A stretch of 54,473 bases of DNA from an uncultured Solirubrobacterales bacterium (GCA_937128795.1 CAKZMQ010000026.1:1-54473); one strand, 5' to 3'; shown: positions 32,773 through 43,183, numbered from the stretch's first letter. Numbers and translations: made by a program. The notes: generated by a model not told the origin, from the letters alone.

Positions 32773-35700
32773 CTACTCGGTGGAAATTGAGGGGTCGGCC
32801 TGTTCACTCTCGGGCACGCACATGTAGAAATTGTCGCTGGCGTTGGCGGCGAGATCGACGATGCGATCCGCCTCGTCCGACTGGCCACTCGCGCGCAGCT
32901 CTGCAGCGTAGTTCTCGAGCAGTTCCTGCACGTCGAGCATGCCTTCGGCATCAAGGTCGGTGATGACTGCCTTCGCACCCTTGCCGAGTCGGCGCTCGAG
33001 CGCCTCCTTGGTGAGGCCCATTTCGGTCCAACGTCGCATGTAGATGCGGCCACCGGTCATACCGGCGCAGGCCCACGGCCCCGGGTCGCCAAGGACGACG
33101 GCGCGGCCGCCGGTCATGTACTCGAATGCGAAGCCCTTGATGTTTGCGCGGTCAGCGAGGCAGCCGCGGGAATCGTCGATCGGCTCGACCGGCTCGCCGG
33201 CGATCACGACATCGGCGCCCGAAAGACGGATGCAGAAGCGCGAGTCGGCGTCGCCCTGAACGAACAGCTTGCCGCGCTGGGCGCCGTAGGCAAAAGACTT
33301 GCCGACGGAGCCGTTGACGCGCTTGCCGAAACGGTTGGTGCCCTTGAGCACAGCGATCGATCCACCAAGCATGCTCTTGCCGACGCCGTCCTGGGCGCCG
33401 CCCTGGACGTCGATGTCGACGCCGTAGACGTTGAATGCGCCGAGGCCGCCACCGGCAACCGAGCCGTGATTGAACTTGACGTTGACGAGCGTCTGCTCGG
33501 AGGCCTTCGGGCCCGAGCCGAAGATGCGCTCGCGCGAGATACCGCCGGCCAGCTCGGTACCGAGAACGCGGTCGTTGGCGTTGGTCGAGCGTGGGTACTC
33601 GTAGTTCATCGGGGCACCGCCGGCGCGCCCACCGCCGCCGCAGATGTCTGGGACGAGCGCCGCGAGCGTTTTCGAGGCCTCCTTCTCGGGCAGCAGGATC
33701 GGGCGGGAGATGATCATGCCGGCCTCGGCACGGACGTCTACGTCCTCCTCGACGGGCAGGTCGATCGGCGTCAGGTCAAGGTACTCCTCCAGCGGGCTGA
33801 TCAACTCGGCGAGGTCGACGGTCTCGAAACCGGACGCCTGTACGAGCAGGTCAGAGCGGCCAACGAGGTCCTGTGCGTTCTCGTAGCCGAGTTGTGCGGT
33901 GATCTCGCGAACCTCTTCACCGATGCCCTTGAAAAACGTGGCGCAGGCTTCGACGGCATCCGGGTAGACCTGTGGCGTGAACTTCTTCAGTCCGTGCAGT
34001 TCGGCCTCTTCGGTCGTCTCAATCTGCGTGGCGATACCGACGTGGCATGTGTCCAGCTGGCAGCCGCGGCAGATCGTGCAGCCGAGGCTGACCATCGCGA
34101 GCGTTCCGAAGCCGACGCGGTTGGCACCGAGCATGTGCAGCTTGACGATGTCCCAACCGTGGCGGTAGCCGCCGTCGGCCCAGATCTCGACGCGGTTACG
34201 GATACCGGCCTCCATCAGCGACTGGTGGACGGCGCGCGTGCCGATGTCGCTGGGCAGACCGACGTGACGCAGAGCGTGCGAGCGAGCGGCACCGGTGCCG
34301 CCTTCGAAGCCGGAGAGCGTGATGATGTCGGCACCGGCTTTGGCGATGCCGACGCCGATCGTGCCGATGTTGGGGACGACCGGGACCTTGACCGCCACAC
34401 GGGCGTCGGGGTTGGCGGTCTTGAGCTCGTCGATCAGTTCGGCGAGGTCCTCAATCGAATAGAGGTCGTGGTTGTTGCTCGGGCTGATCAAGTCTGTGCC
34501 GAGCGTGGCGTTTCGCGCCGCAGCGACCTTCTCGGTCACCTTGCGGGCCGGGAGGTGTCCTCCCTCGCCGGGCTTGGCACCCTGACCGATCTTGATCTCG
34601 AGCAGGTACGAGCTGTTGAGCAGGTCGCTCGTCACACCGAAACGACCGGAGGCGACTTGCTGTCCGCGGTGCTTGGGGTACTGACCGATCATGTCGTGCG
34701 GCTCGCCGCCCTCTCCATTGACGGACAGGATGTTGAGCTGTTTGGCGGCCTCGGCATACGCGCGAAAGGCCGTTTCGGACTGCGATCCGAAGGACATCGA
34801 CGCGATCACGATCGGGTAGTCGTGGTGGCCCACTGCCGCGCTCGCCTGCTCGATCGGGATCGGCTGGCGGTCTGACTTGATGTCCATGATGTGGCGCAAG
34901 CTGACCGGGTTCTCGGCCTCGAGCTCTCGCACCTTCTGGCTGTACTCGGCGTAGTCCGTGCGGCCGTTGGCGACGGCGTTGGCGGCCTTCCAGACCTTCG
35001 GGTAGAAGTGGAAGGTCTTGGCGGGTTTGGAGACCTCCTCCTCGGCGAGGATGCGCTTGCGCTCGTCGCCGTCGGCGTCGAGTTCGGCAAAACCGAGGCC
35101 GCCGTTCTCCGATCCGAAATAGCTCTTCACGCCGAGTACTTCGGCGATCTCCGGACGCAGACCGATCGCGCTGAACTGACGGGCGTAGCCGCGGATCTCG
35201 TGAATGCCGATCGTCGAGATGACCTTCTCCATACCCTTGCGCAGTGCGCTGCAGAGGTTGTTGTAATCGGCCTCGTAGTCGTCGACACAGGCCACCTCGA
35301 ACATCACGTATGGACAGACGCCGTCTGCACCAAGGCCGAGAGCGACCATCACGTCGTGGACGTTGCGGATCGCGCCGCTGCGCACCAGCAGGCTGGTGCG
35401 GCGGCGAAGGTTCGCTTCGCCGGGTTCGAGCTTGGCGGTCTTGAGGGCGGCGTCGATCGCACCGATCGCGAGGTGCGGGTCGATGAATCGACGGTCGCCC
35501 TCGTAGACGGTGCGGTCGGAGAGGATGATCAACTCGGCGCCGCCGCGGACCAAATCGATCGCCTCGAACTTCAGACGCTCGATCGCGCCCTTCGTGTTCT
35601 CTGATTCGTGGCAGGCGATGTCGAGTACGGCACTGCGCTTGCCCGGGAAGGCCTCCCAGAGGTCTTCGAGCAGATACGACTTGTGCTCGCGGGCGATGCT

Positions 35701-37539
35701 GCGCAGAGTTTTCGCCGACAGCGGTGCCATCTCGTGATGTCCGCCGAGGACGATCGGGAAACTGAGCTCAACCGTCGTCGCCTCTTCGGTCGCTTCGGTC
35801 GGCTGAGGGCGTTCGCCGAAAACGGTGCGACAAGAGAAGTGCTCGATCTCGCGTTCACGGTCGATCGCGGGGTTCGTGACGACCGCGACTGTCTCCTTGA
35901 AGAAGTCGGCGATGTTCTGGCGCTCGGGACTGAGCGCCGCGAGCGGTCCGTCGTAGCCGAGCGAACCGATCGGCTCGGCACCGTTGCTGGCCATCTGCTG
36001 GATCAGTTTCATGTCGTCGCGCTGCCAGCCGAAGCCGCCGAGTGTGTGGTCGGTGACCTTGACCGGCTCGGACGGACCTGCGTGTGCGTAGCCGGGAACT
36101 TCGGTTCCCTCGGTCGGGCCGCCGGTCAGCAGGGCGGTGTCGTAGCGGGGGAACTGATCGATGCCGATGCGCTTGAGCCAGCGTTGACGGGCGAGATTCT
36201 GCAGCTCGTCGTGCTGGAGCAGGCGAGTTTCTTTGCCCGACTGCATTTGCACGAGGATCTTCTCCCCCGGTGCAAACGGCTTCGGGTCGGCGACGGTGTC
36301 TGCGGTCGGCGCGACGCCCGGCTCGGAACTGAAGATGAAGTCGTCGATGGTCTCGACCTGCCAGAGCGGGCGCAGTCCGAGGGCGTCGGTGCTGAATACG
36401 CACTCGTCGGCATCGCGGCTGATCAGCGCGACCGGGCCCTGGGTGAACGGGCCGAACGTCTGGCGCAGGTACATGTAGAAGTGCTGGAGGTCTTCCGAGA
36501 GGTACTTGATCTCGTTCACGATCGGCGGCAGCACCATCTCCATCGCCTCGACGAGGCTGATGCCGTCGCGGTTGATGAATGTCTCGACGGTGCGGTTGAA
36601 GTCCTGGCTGTCGGAACCGGCCGCGTGGATCGGCACGCCGAGCATGCGAGCTTCCTCGCGCAGCTGCACGATCGTGTTGACCTCGCCGTTGTGGCCGATC
36701 ACGCCGAACGGCTGGACGCGCTTGAACGTAGGCCAGGTATTGGTCGAGTAGCGGTTGTGACCGAGCACGGCGACGGTTTCGAGGCGCTCATCGAGCAGGT
36801 CCGGGAAGTACTTGCCGAGCGCCAGCGGGGCGCCCATCACCTTGTAGACGACGACGTCATGGCTGAAGCTTGCGACGTGCACGTCGAGCTTGTCCTCGAG
36901 CTCGATCATCAGGTCGAAGACAGCGCGGTTGCCGTCGATCAATCCGCCGACCTGCCAGAAGACCGGCTCCTCCTCGCGGGCCGTCGGGCCGAGCGCGGAG
37001 CTGTCGACAATTGCTTCTCTTTGCGCGAGCACGCGAAGGCCCGCCGCCGACATGATTTCGAGTGCGTCGTGCTGGATCTGCTTGACGTCTGAGTTGCGCG
37101 GAATGAAGATGTGTGCGACGGCGAATTTGTCGTCGAGCGCGAGGTCCGGTGCGTGACCGTCCTTGCGGACCTCTTCCGACCAGATCTTGCGCGGTATGTC
37201 GATCTGAACGCCGCAGCCGTCGCCTTCGCCGTCGATGTTGCCGGCGCGGTGGAGCATCTGGTGCAGGGCGTCGAGCGCGATCGGGATCGGCGCGTGAGAG
37301 GGCTTTCCGTCCTTGCGGACCGAGGCGTAGAGCGCGCAGGCGTCCTGATCCTCGACCGATGCGGGCGGAACGTGGGGCTGGTAGTTCTGGGTGCTCGAAA
37401 AGCGCGGGGTCGCGCGGTTGGGGACGGTTGCGTCAGTCGCCTCGCGGGGCGAACGCCACGTGGCGTCGAGCATCGATGGGGTCGGCTGCTTTGCCGAGCT
37501 GGAGGCGGAGGCCTCGGAAGGGTGCTTGTCTTGGAACAT
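32773..37539 (-). CDS. gltB: Glutamate synthase large subunit (glutamine amidotransferase class II type)
   Basis: 1588 residues. The N-terminal amidase has its nucleophile at Cys68 (EDQDACALY), implying removal of a 67-residue leader, longer than usual. The synthase domain contains GGTGAARSHALRHVGLP, and the cluster region reads GCTICRGCQLDTCHVG, with the 3Fe-4S cysteines. The C-terminal beta-helix (GXXGXG repeats) ends near residue 1500. The enzyme makes glutamate from glutamine and 2-oxoglutarate. No gltD small subunit is in the window, so it may use a distant partner or ferredoxin. GAGGAG precedes ATG 37539. Confidence 0.93.
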   Translation of the reverse strand: MFQDKHPSEASASSSAKQPTPSMLDATWRSPREATDATVPNRATPRFSSTQNYQPHVPPASVEDQDACALYASVRKDGKPSHAPIPIALDALHQMLHRAGNIDGEGDGCGVQIDIPRKIWSEEVRKDGHAPDLALDDKFAVAHIFIPRNSDVKQIQHDALEIMSAAGLRVLAQREAIVDSSALGPTAREEEPVFWQVGGLIDGNRAVFDLMIELEDKLDVHVASFSHDVVVYKVMGAPLALGKYFPDLLDERLETVAVLGHNRYSTNTWPTFKRVQPFGVIGHNGEVNTIVQLREEARMLGVPIHAAGSDSQDFNRTVETFINRDGISLVEAMEMVLPPIVNEIKYLSEDLQHFYMYLRQTFGPFTQGPVALISRDADECVFSTDALGLRPLWQVETIDDFIFSSEPGVAPTADTVADPKPFAPGEKILVQMQSGKETRLLQHDELQNLARQRWLKRIGIDQFPRYDTALLTGGPTEGTEVPGYAHAGPSEPVKVTDHTLGGFGWQRDDMKLIQQMASNGAEPIGSLGYDGPLAALSPERQNIADFFKETVAVVTNPAIDREREIEHFSCRTVFGERPQPTEATEEATTVELSFPIVLGGHHEMAPLSAKTLRSIAREHKSYLLEDLWEAFPGKRSAVLDIACHESENTKGAIERLKFEAIDLVRGGAELIILSDRTVYEGDRRFIDPHLAIGAIDAALKTAKLEPGEANLRRRTSLLVRSGAIRNVHDVMVALGLGADGVCPYVMFEVACVDDYEADYNNLCSALRKGMEKVISTIGIHEIRGYARQFSAIGLRPEIAEVLGVKSYFGSENGGLGFAELDADGDERKRILAEEEVSKPAKTFHFYPKVWKAANAVANGRTDYAEYSQKVRELEAENPVSLRHIMDIKSDRQPIPIEQASAAVGHHDYPIVIASMSFGSQSETAFRAYAEAAKQLNILSVNGEGGEPHDMIGQYPKHRGQQVASGRFGVTSDLLNSSYLLEIKIGQGAKPGEGGHLPARKVTEKVAAARNATLGTDLISPSNNHDLYSIEDLAELIDELKTANPDARVAVKVPVVPNIGTIGVGIAKAGADIITLSGFEGGTGAARSHALRHVGLPSDIGTRAVHQSLMEAGIRNRVEIWADGGYRHGWDIVKLHMLGANRVGFGTLAMVSLGCTICRGCQLDTCHVGIATQIETTEEAELHGLKKFTPQVYPDAVEACATFFKGIGEEVREITAQLGYENAQDLVGRSDLLVQASGFETVDLAELISPLEEYLDLTPIDLPVEEDVDVRAEAGMIISRPILLPEKEASKTLAALVPDICGGGGRAGGAPMNYEYPRSTNANDRVLGTELAGGISRERIFGSGPKASEQTLVNVKFNHGSVAGGGLGAFNVYGVDIDVQGGAQDGVGKSMLGGSIAVLKGTNRFGKRVNGSVGKSFAYGAQRGKLFVQGDADSRFCIRLSGADVVIAGEPVEPIDDSRGCLADRANIKGFAFEYMTGGRAVVLGDPGPWACAGMTGGRIYMRRWTEMGLTKEALERRLGKGAKAVITDLDAEGMLDVQELLENYAAELRASGQSDEADRIVDLAANASDNFYMCVPESEQADPSISTE

Positions 37540-37755
37540 CGTCTCTCCTCGGGACCACGTCTTCTTCGAGTGGACGTGCGTGCGGGGTGAACAACGGATC
37601 GGGTCTGTATCGGCGCGCGATGCCCAAAATTATGGACTTGCGAGCTTTTGCGCCGGGCCAACCCATCGGACTGAGCACCAAGCGTTCACGAATTCTACAC
37701 GGTGGCCTTACCCATGGCGATCCGGCCGGAAACCGCATTTCCCCCAATTCACCCC
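37540..37755 (-). promoter_or_regulatory. gltB leader region
   Basis: About 215 bases between the threonine-operon terminator and gltB. A -10-like TAGAAT on the minus strand lies near 37693-37698, without a good -35. I recognise no riboswitch; a short ACGTC/GACGT hairpin occurs just before the ribosome binding site. Confidence 0.3.
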
Positions 37756-37820
37756 CAAAAACCCGCAATTTGCGTACAACCTGTGGCACCCGGTGCCACA
37801 GGTTGATCGGAATTTGCGGG
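37756..37820 (-). terminator. Strong Rho-independent terminator of the lysA-hom-thrC-thrB operon
   Basis: An inner perfect 14-bp stem (37777-37790 with 37792-37805, CAACCTGTGGCACC and its complement) is framed by an outer CCCGCAA/TTGCGGG helix. On the minus strand the outer helix runs straight into TTTTT (37756-37760), just past the end of thrB. Confidence 0.9.
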
Positions 37821-37827
37821 GTTTTGC

Positions 37828-38682
37828 TCAGACCTCGACGTCCAGACCCATTGGTGTGAACGGGGTGCGTCGGAGGTCCCAGCCGCTGGGGAGATGTGCG
37901 GTGGCCGCTTCGATGACCGTGCCGGTGGTCTCCCACGTGGTCCAGAGCAGCACACTGGGACCGGCGCCGGAGATCGTCGCGCCGAGGGCCCCGAAGCCGC
38001 TGGCGGCATCGATCAACGCTGCGGACTCTGGATAAAGATGCGCGCGACGGGGTTGGTGAAGAACGTCATTCAGTCCGGAAGAAAGCAACTCCCAGTCGCC
38101 GCGTTCGAGGCCCAGGACGACGTTGGTGGCGTTTCCGACGGTTGCGACAACGTCGTCCATCGGGATTTCCGGAGGAAGCGCGGCACGAGCCTCGGCCGTC
38201 GGGACAGGCGGTCCCGGTGGCGGGATTGCGACGATCGCCTCAAGGCCATTTGGCGGCTCGATGCGCGTGACTGCGCCACCGGCGCAGACAACGAAACCGC
38301 CGTGCAAGGAAGCGGCGAGATTGTCGGCGTGGCCCTCGATCAGCAGCGACTGTGCAAGCAGGTCGGTGCCGAGTTCGAAGATGTGGTCTGCTGCGGCTAC
38401 TCCGGCGAGGATTGCGGATGCGCTGCTGCCGAGCCCGCCTGTCAGTGGGGCTTCAGCGGTCACGCGAAAGGTGAAGTCGTCGGCGCCGTGCAGCGTTTCG
38501 AATGCACGGACGATCAAATTGTCCTTGGTCGTTGGCACGTCGAGATCGGTCTCGACGGCGAACGTGCCGGTCTCTTCGACCTCGACCGTCAAGGTCATCG
38601 AAAGTGCGCCGGCGAGCACATCGAACCCCGGGCCGAGGTTGGCCGAGCTGGCCGGGACTCGAACTACGCGGCGGCGGTTCAT
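37828..38682 (-). CDS. thrB: Homoserine kinase
   Basis: 284 residues, a GHMP kinase. The signature ATP-binding loop is PLTGGLGSSASAI near residue 80, the N-terminal substrate block is VRVPASSANLGPGFDVL, and the third GHMP motif GATISGAGPSVLLW is near residue 235. It phosphorylates homoserine for threonine synthase, whose gene ends 13 bases upstream. As the last gene of the operon it is followed by the strong terminator. Start ATG 38682 is unambiguous from the family N-terminus. Confidence 0.96.
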   Translation of the reverse strand: MNRRRVVRVPASSANLGPGFDVLAGALSMTLTVEVEETGTFAVETDLDVPTTKDNLIVRAFETLHGADDFTFRVTAEAPLTGGLGSSASAILAGVAAADHIFELGTDLLAQSLLIEGHADNLAASLHGGFVVCAGGAVTRIEPPNGLEAIVAIPPPGPPVPTAEARAALPPEIPMDDVVATVGNATNVVLGLERGDWELLSSGLNDVLHQPRRAHLYPESAALIDAASGFGALGATISGAGPSVLLWTTWETTGTVIEAATAHLPSGWDLRRTPFTPMGLDVEV

Positions 38683-38695
38683 CCCGACAATTCCA

Positions 38696-39748
38696 TCAAC
38701 CGAGAACGGCTTTCACGAGTTGATCCATCTCCGGTTCGCAGGGGATCACCGAACCAACGTTGTCGAACGCGGTGTCGGGATCCTTCAAGCCGTTCCCGGT
38801 GAGGATGCAAACAACCTTCGGGCGGCCGTCGGCCGTTTCGCGAGCAGCGTCGGAGACGCCGAACTTCAGCAAACCGGCGACGCTGGCGGCCGAGGCCGGC
38901 TCGCAGAACACTCCCTCGTTCGCCGGCAGCCACTTGTATGCATCGAGAATCTCGGCGTCCGTGACGGCGCGGATCGCGCCGCGAGATTCGGTGATCGCGG
39001 CCATTGCCTCTTCCCAGCGCGCCGGGTTGCCGATACGGATCGCGCTGGCAACGGTCTCGGGGTTGGCGACCGGTTTGCCTTCGACCAACGGCGCAGCTCC
39101 GGCGGCCTGGTAGCCGTTGAGCTCCGGCACGCTGTCGACCACGCCTGAATCGTTGTACTCCTTGTAGCCCTTCCAGTAAGCGGTGATGTTTCCGGCATTG
39201 CCTACCGGGATCGTCATCAGATCAATCGGTCCGATCGCGTCGACGATCTCGAAGGCACCAGTCTTCTGGCCTTCCAGGCGAAAGTCGTTGACCGAGTTGA
39301 CGAGCGAAATCGGGTGCTGGTCGGCGAGGTCGCGAACCAGCTGAAGGGCCACGTCGAAGTTGCCGTTCAACGAGATCACGCGCGCGCCATAGATCAGCGC
39401 CTGCGCCAACTTGCCCGCAGCGATCTTGCCTTCTGGCACTAGAACCGCACAAGTCATGCCCGCGCGCGCCGCATAGGCCGCGGCGCTGGCCGCCGTGTTC
39501 CCGGTCGAGGCACAAACGACCGTCTCTGCGCCCTCGCGGGCAGCAGCTGTCACCGCGCAGGTCATTCCGCGATCCTTGAATGAACCGGTCGGATTCGAAC
39601 CCTCGATCTTCAGGAAGACGTCGGCATCAACGCGGTCGGAAAGTCGCGGCGCCGGCACCAGCGGCGTCGATCCCTCCTCGATGCTGACGATCGGGTCATC
39701 CATCGTGAACGGCATGCGGTCGATGAAGCGCTCGATCAGCCCAGCCAT
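38696..39748 (-). CDS. thrC: Threonine synthase
   Basis: 350 residues, a PLP enzyme of fold type II. The Schiff-base Lys58 lies in [10 protein letters not shown]; the phosphate-binding loop is [11 protein letters not shown] and the [18 protein letters not shown] segment is typical. It converts O-phosphohomoserine to threonine. It is of the short class II type common in actinobacteria. The start lies 2 bases after the stop of hom, indicating translational coupling. Confidence 0.96.
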   Translation of the reverse strand: MAGLIERFIDRMPFTMDDPIVSIEEGSTPLVPAPRLSDRVDADVFLKIEGSNPTGSFKDRGMTCAVTAAAREGAETVVCASTGNTAASAAAYAARAGMTCAVLVPEGKIAAGKLAQALIYGARVISLNGNFDVALQLVRDLADQHPISLVNSVNDFRLEGQKTGAFEIVDAIGPIDLMTIPVGNAGNITAYWKGYKEYNDSGVVDSVPELNGYQAAGAAPLVEGKPVANPETVASAIRIGNPARWEEAMAAITESRGAIRAVTDAEILDAYKWLPANEGVFCEPASAASVAGLLKFGVSDAARETADGRPKVVCILTGNGLKDPDTAFDNVGSVIPCEPEMDQLVKAVLG

Positions 39749-39750
39749 GG

Positions 39751-41016
39751 CTAGTCCACGAACTCCTCTTCGATCACGCGAATCACGCGCGGCTCGGCCT
39801 TGACGAACGAGAGCTCCGCGATCTGATCGACTGCCGCGGAGAACTTCGATTCGAGCGTCCTGTGCGTGACCATCACCAGACGAGCGGCCTCGTCGGTACC
39901 TTGGCCGGAACCGCCCTCGGCAGATTCAGTTCGCTGCGCGAAATTACGCACCGAGACGTCCTGATCGCCGAGTGCCGAGGCGATTTCCGCGAGCACGCCG
40001 GGGCGATCCTCCACCTCCAAATGCAGGTAGAACGCCGATTCGACGTCCTTGACGATCTCCACGGGAGCGCCGTCGCCGCGCACACGCGGGGTGTCATTGA
40101 GGATTGAAACGAGGTCGCCGAGCACGGCACTCGCTGTCTGAATCCCTCCTGCCCCCGGCCCACTCATCGTGATTTCAGTGATTGACGGTGATTCAACGGT
40201 GACCGCGTTGAACGAACCGTGCACGGACGCCAGCGGGTGCGAGGGATAAAGAAAAGCGGGGAACACGCGAACACTCACTCCCCCGTTGATTCGTTCGGCG
40301 GTACCGACCAGTTTCAGGACCAGATCGAATTCGCGCGCGTAGGCGATGTCGGCCGCCGTGATGTTCTCGATTCCCTCGTAAGTGACCTGGTCGAGTGTGA
40401 CGTCGACGCCGAATGCCAAGCGGGCGAGGATCGCCATCTTTGCCGCAGCGTCCCCCCCGCCCACGTCGGCGGTTGGGTCGGCCTCGGCGTAGCCGAGTGC
40501 CTGCGCCTGACCGAGTGCCTCCGCATACGACAGTCCGTTGCGCGCCATCTCGGTGAGGATGTAGTTGGTCGTGCCGTTGACGATGCCGTGGACGCGGTCG
40601 ATGTGTGCACCTGCGAGAGATTCTTCGATCACGCGGATCGCAGGAATCACGCCGGCGACGGCAGCCTCGAACAGCAGCGGCGCGCCAGAGTCGTCGGATG
40701 CGGCGAAGAGTTGCTCGCCGTACGTGGAGATCAATGCTTTGTTGGCGCTGATCACGGGCTTGCCCGCAGCCAATGCGCGGGCCACGTAATCACGCGCTGG
40801 TTCGAGCCCGCCGATCAACTCGACGATCACGTCGGCATCCGCGAGGATCTCGTCGTAGTCGCCGGTTGAGCTGGTCAGGACGCCCGAAACTTGCGGCCGC
40901 TTACCGGTGAGGGTCGCGATCGCGTCGGCGCGCTCGGCGACCAAGTCGGCGAATGCTCCGCCAACCGTGCCGCGACCAAGCAGACCGATCTTGACGATTT
41001 CTCCGTCGCCCGCCAT
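39751..41016 (-). CDS. hom: Homoserine dehydrogenase
   Basis: 421 residues from ATG 41016, four bases after lysA. The nucleotide-binding loop is [23 protein letters not shown] and [19 protein letters not shown] are the catalytic and substrate-binding blocks of the family; a C-terminal ACT domain begins near [13 protein letters not shown] (residue ~345), consistent with feedback control by threonine. It reduces aspartate semialdehyde to homoserine. AGGA before the ATG sits inside the lysA end. The longer open frame upstream overlaps lysA. Confidence 0.96.
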   Translation of the reverse strand: MAGDGEIVKIGLLGRGTVGGAFADLVAERADAIATLTGKRPQVSGVLTSSTGDYDEILADADVIVELIGGLEPARDYVARALAAGKPVISANKALISTYGEQLFAASDDSGAPLLFEAAVAGVIPAIRVIEESLAGAHIDRVHGIVNGTTNYILTEMARNGLSYAEALGQAQALGYAEADPTADVGGGDAAAKMAILARLAFGVDVTLDQVTYEGIENITAADIAYAREFDLVLKLVGTAERINGGVSVRVFPAFLYPSHPLASVHGSFNAVTVESPSITEITMSGPGAGGIQTASAVLGDLVSILNDTPRVRGDGAPVEIVKDVESAFYLHLEVEDRPGVLAEIASALGDQDVSVRNFAQRTESAEGGSGQGTDEAARLVMVTHRTLESKFSAAVDQIAELSFVKAEPRVIRVIEEEFVD

Positions 41017-41020
41017 CGTC

Positions 41021-42361
41021 CTAGTCGACGTCCCTCGCGGAGAGATCCTGATGTGTCTCGCGACGCACCACCACGCGGGCGTTGCCATCTGCGCAAAAGA
41101 TCACCGGCGGTCGCGTCACGCCGTTGTAGTTGCTCGCCATGGCGTGACCGTAACCGCCGGTCGCGGGTACGACCAACGTGTCGCCGACGGCCGGCTCATT
41201 GAGCATCACTTCGGGCAGGATCACGTCGCCACTTTCGCAGTGCATGCCGACGACTCGCACGTCGCGCTGAGGCGTTGCGGTCGCGCGGTCGGCGATCAGC
41301 CCGGTGTACTCGGCGTCGTAGAGCATCGGGCGAATGTTGTCGCTCATGCCGCCGTCGACTGCGACGTAGCGGCGCACGCCGGGAATTTCCTTGACCGTGC
41401 CGACGCGGTAGGCGGTGACGCCTGCATTGCCCACCAGCCAGCGGCCGGGTTCAACCATGATCTTTGCCATCGGACCGAAGTGTTCGCGCACGGCACCCGT
41501 GATCGTGTCGGCGTACTCGGCGATCTTCGGTGGATGCTCGTGCTCCAGATACGGAATTCCGAATCCGCCGCCGACGTTGACGACCTGACACTTGACCTCG
41601 AACCCCGCCAAGACCTCCGCGGCCGCCCGAAAGATCTCGACCTCAAAGAACTGGCTGCCCAGGTGACAGTGCAATCCGACAAAGTTCGGCACCTTCTGGA
41701 TCGCCTGCTCGACCTGGCTCAGCGGGATTCCAAACTTGCTGTCGACTTGACCGGTTTGGATGTAGGCGTGGGTCGACGGCTTGAGACCGGGCGCTACGCG
41801 TACAAGCGTCTTGGGCCCATCAGCTGTGAGTGTGCCCTCCTCGTGCATCCGCGCGAGGCGATCGATCTCGTCGAAAGAGTCGACGACGATGTATCCGACG
41901 CCCGCGGCAACCGCCTGCTCCAGCTCGGCGATCGTCTTGTTGTTGCCGTGAAGCAGGATCCGTTCGGGCGCGAAGCCACCCTTGATTGCGAGGAACAACT
42001 CGCCGCCGGAGGCGACGTCGCAGTAGATGCCCTCGGCGGCCATCAGGCGATAGGCCGCGGTGCACGGAAACGCCTTGCTTGCAAACAACACGGCGGGTGG
42101 CGCTGCGCTGTCGTCCCCGTAACGCTGCTCGGCTGACGTGAATGCTTCGACGACTGCTCGGGCCCGATTGCGTAGATCGCTCTCTGCGAAGACATAGGCG
42201 GGCGTACCGAAACGCTCCGCGAGTTCGACCACGTCACAACCACCGATCTCAAGGTGGCCCTGGTCGTTTGTGCGGGAGTCGATCGGATACGGCGGTCCCA
42301 GCGGACCGACCTCCACGAACCCCTCCCCCGTGGTGAGTTCTGTGTTTTGCTCGGTAGACAT
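41021..42361 (-). CDS. lysA: Diaminopimelate decarboxylase
   Basis: 446 residues from ATG 42361. The PLP-binding Lys is in LFASKAFPC, and HCHLGSQ, NVGGGFGIPY and EPGRWLVG are the family's phosphate and substrate blocks; the Cys-containing MHCESGDVI supplies the dimer-active-site Cys. It decarboxylates meso-diaminopimelate to lysine. The upstream in-frame extension reads into the neighbouring gene and looks untranslated. It heads the aspartate-family operon lysA-hom-thrC-thrB, in which gaps are 4, 2 and 13 bases. Confidence 0.96.
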   Translation of the reverse strand: MSTEQNTELTTGEGFVEVGPLGPPYPIDSRTNDQGHLEIGGCDVVELAERFGTPAYVFAESDLRNRARAVVEAFTSAEQRYGDDSAAPPAVLFASKAFPCTAAYRLMAAEGIYCDVASGGELFLAIKGGFAPERILLHGNNKTIAELEQAVAAGVGYIVVDSFDEIDRLARMHEEGTLTADGPKTLVRVAPGLKPSTHAYIQTGQVDSKFGIPLSQVEQAIQKVPNFVGLHCHLGSQFFEVEIFRAAAEVLAGFEVKCQVVNVGGGFGIPYLEHEHPPKIAEYADTITGAVREHFGPMAKIMVEPGRWLVGNAGVTAYRVGTVKEIPGVRRYVAVDGGMSDNIRPMLYDAEYTGLIADRATATPQRDVRVVGMHCESGDVILPEVMLNEPAVGDTLVVPATGGYGHAMASNYNGVTRPPVIFCADGNARVVVRRETHQDLSARDVD

Positions 42362-42410
42362 GCGAGACGCGTAAGTATGACCGACGCGTCTCGGACCGCC
42401 GAACCGAGCC

Positions 42411-42758
42411 TCAGGCCGACGCTGGTTCGGACTGCACGACGGTGTACTTACGGACTTCCGAGTTGGTCGGGCGTTGTCCTTCGGGGCGCGAATCCGGATC
42501 AGCGTTGCGATGCGCCTGCTTGAACGCATCACCCTCCCGCCAGTCAGTGAACGCGCGTTCGTCCCGCCAGCGACTGATCACGAGGAACTCGGATGCGTCG
42601 CCGTCGTCGCCGAGGTCGTCGCGCCGCATCAACTCGAACCCGGCGAAGCCCTCAACATCATTGAGTCTGCTCTGGCGCCGCGCGAACGCTTCTTCGAATC
42701 CAATTCGTCCGGCGCTCGGCACTTCAACCACATTCATCACTACGAACTCGTCTGCCAT
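42411..42758 (-). CDS. IsdG/MhuD-like antibiotic-biosynthesis-monooxygenase domain protein
   Basis: 115 residues from ATG 42758, with AGGAG seven bases before it. A single ABM ferredoxin-like domain: FVVMNVVEVP supplies an Asn near residue 8, ISRWRDERAFTDWREGDAFKQAH supplies a Trp and a His. This N-W-H set and its spacing match the haem-binding triad of IsdG and MhuD haem-degrading enzymes, so haem degradation is a fair guess. It follows the Zur-type regulator gene by two bases, an odd partner if zinc is the only signal. Confidence 0.72.
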   Translation of the reverse strand: MADEFVVMNVVEVPSAGRIGFEEAFARRQSRLNDVEGFAGFELMRRDDLGDDGDASEFLVISRWRDERAFTDWREGDAFKQAHRNADPDSRPEGQRPTNSEVRKYTVVQSEPASA

Positions 42759-42760
42759 CG

Positions 42761-43162
42761 CTAACTCCTGTTCGCGCATTTTTCGCATGTTCCGAGCAAT
42801 TCTGCCTGATGTTCGACTCCGACAAATCCGTGCTTGTCCGCGATCTTCCTGCCCCAGTCGTCCAGCGAGCAGTCGTGGAGTTCCACCACCAAACCGCAGT
42901 TACGGCAAATCAAATGGTGGTGATGACCAGCCGTACAGGCGCGGTAGGCCGTCTCGCCGTTGGGGCGGCGGATTGCGTCAATCTCACCGTCTTCAGCGAG
43001 GCGTCCGAGATTGCGGTAGACGGTCGCGAGGCCGACTGAATCGAGCAGGTCGTGCAGCTCCTGGGCTGTCATCGCGCGGTCGTTTTTACGCAGTGCGTCG
43101 ACGATTGCGGCACGTTGCTCGGTTTTGCGGCGTGTTGTGGGATTCGAAGTGGGCATTTTCAT
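42761..43162 (-). CDS. zur: Fur-family regulator, probably Zur
   Basis: 133 residues. An N-terminal winged helix (LATVYRNLGRLAEDGEID) is followed by the metal domain: AGHHHHLICRNCG and a C-terminal CEKC, giving the structural CxxC-CxxC zinc site, and further His near residues 77-80 and 116. Sequence alone does not separate Zur, Fur and PerR; the divergent zinc-type ABC transporter 61 bases away favours Zur. ATG 43162 is used; ATG 43156 is an alternative two codons in. It is followed two bases later by the IsdG-like gene. Confidence 0.85.
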   Translation of the reverse strand: MKMPTSNPTTRRKTEQRAAIVDALRKNDRAMTAQELHDLLDSVGLATVYRNLGRLAEDGEIDAIRRPNGETAYRACTAGHHHHLICRNCGLVVELHDCSLDDWGRKIADKHGFVGVEHQAELLGTCEKCANRS

Positions 43163-43183
43163 CCGGCTGCCAGGCGATCTTAT

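Noticed and set aside
33466..37092. Long open frames antisense to gltB (469 and 494 codons)
   Set aside because: High-GC third positions of gltB create open antisense frames; their residues are low-complexity (Asp/Arg/Val-rich), they have no family marks, and gltB itself is unambiguous.
39585..39605. GGATTCGAACC-type string resembling a tRNA T-loop
   Set aside because: It lies inside the thrC coding sequence and no cloverleaf can be drawn around it.
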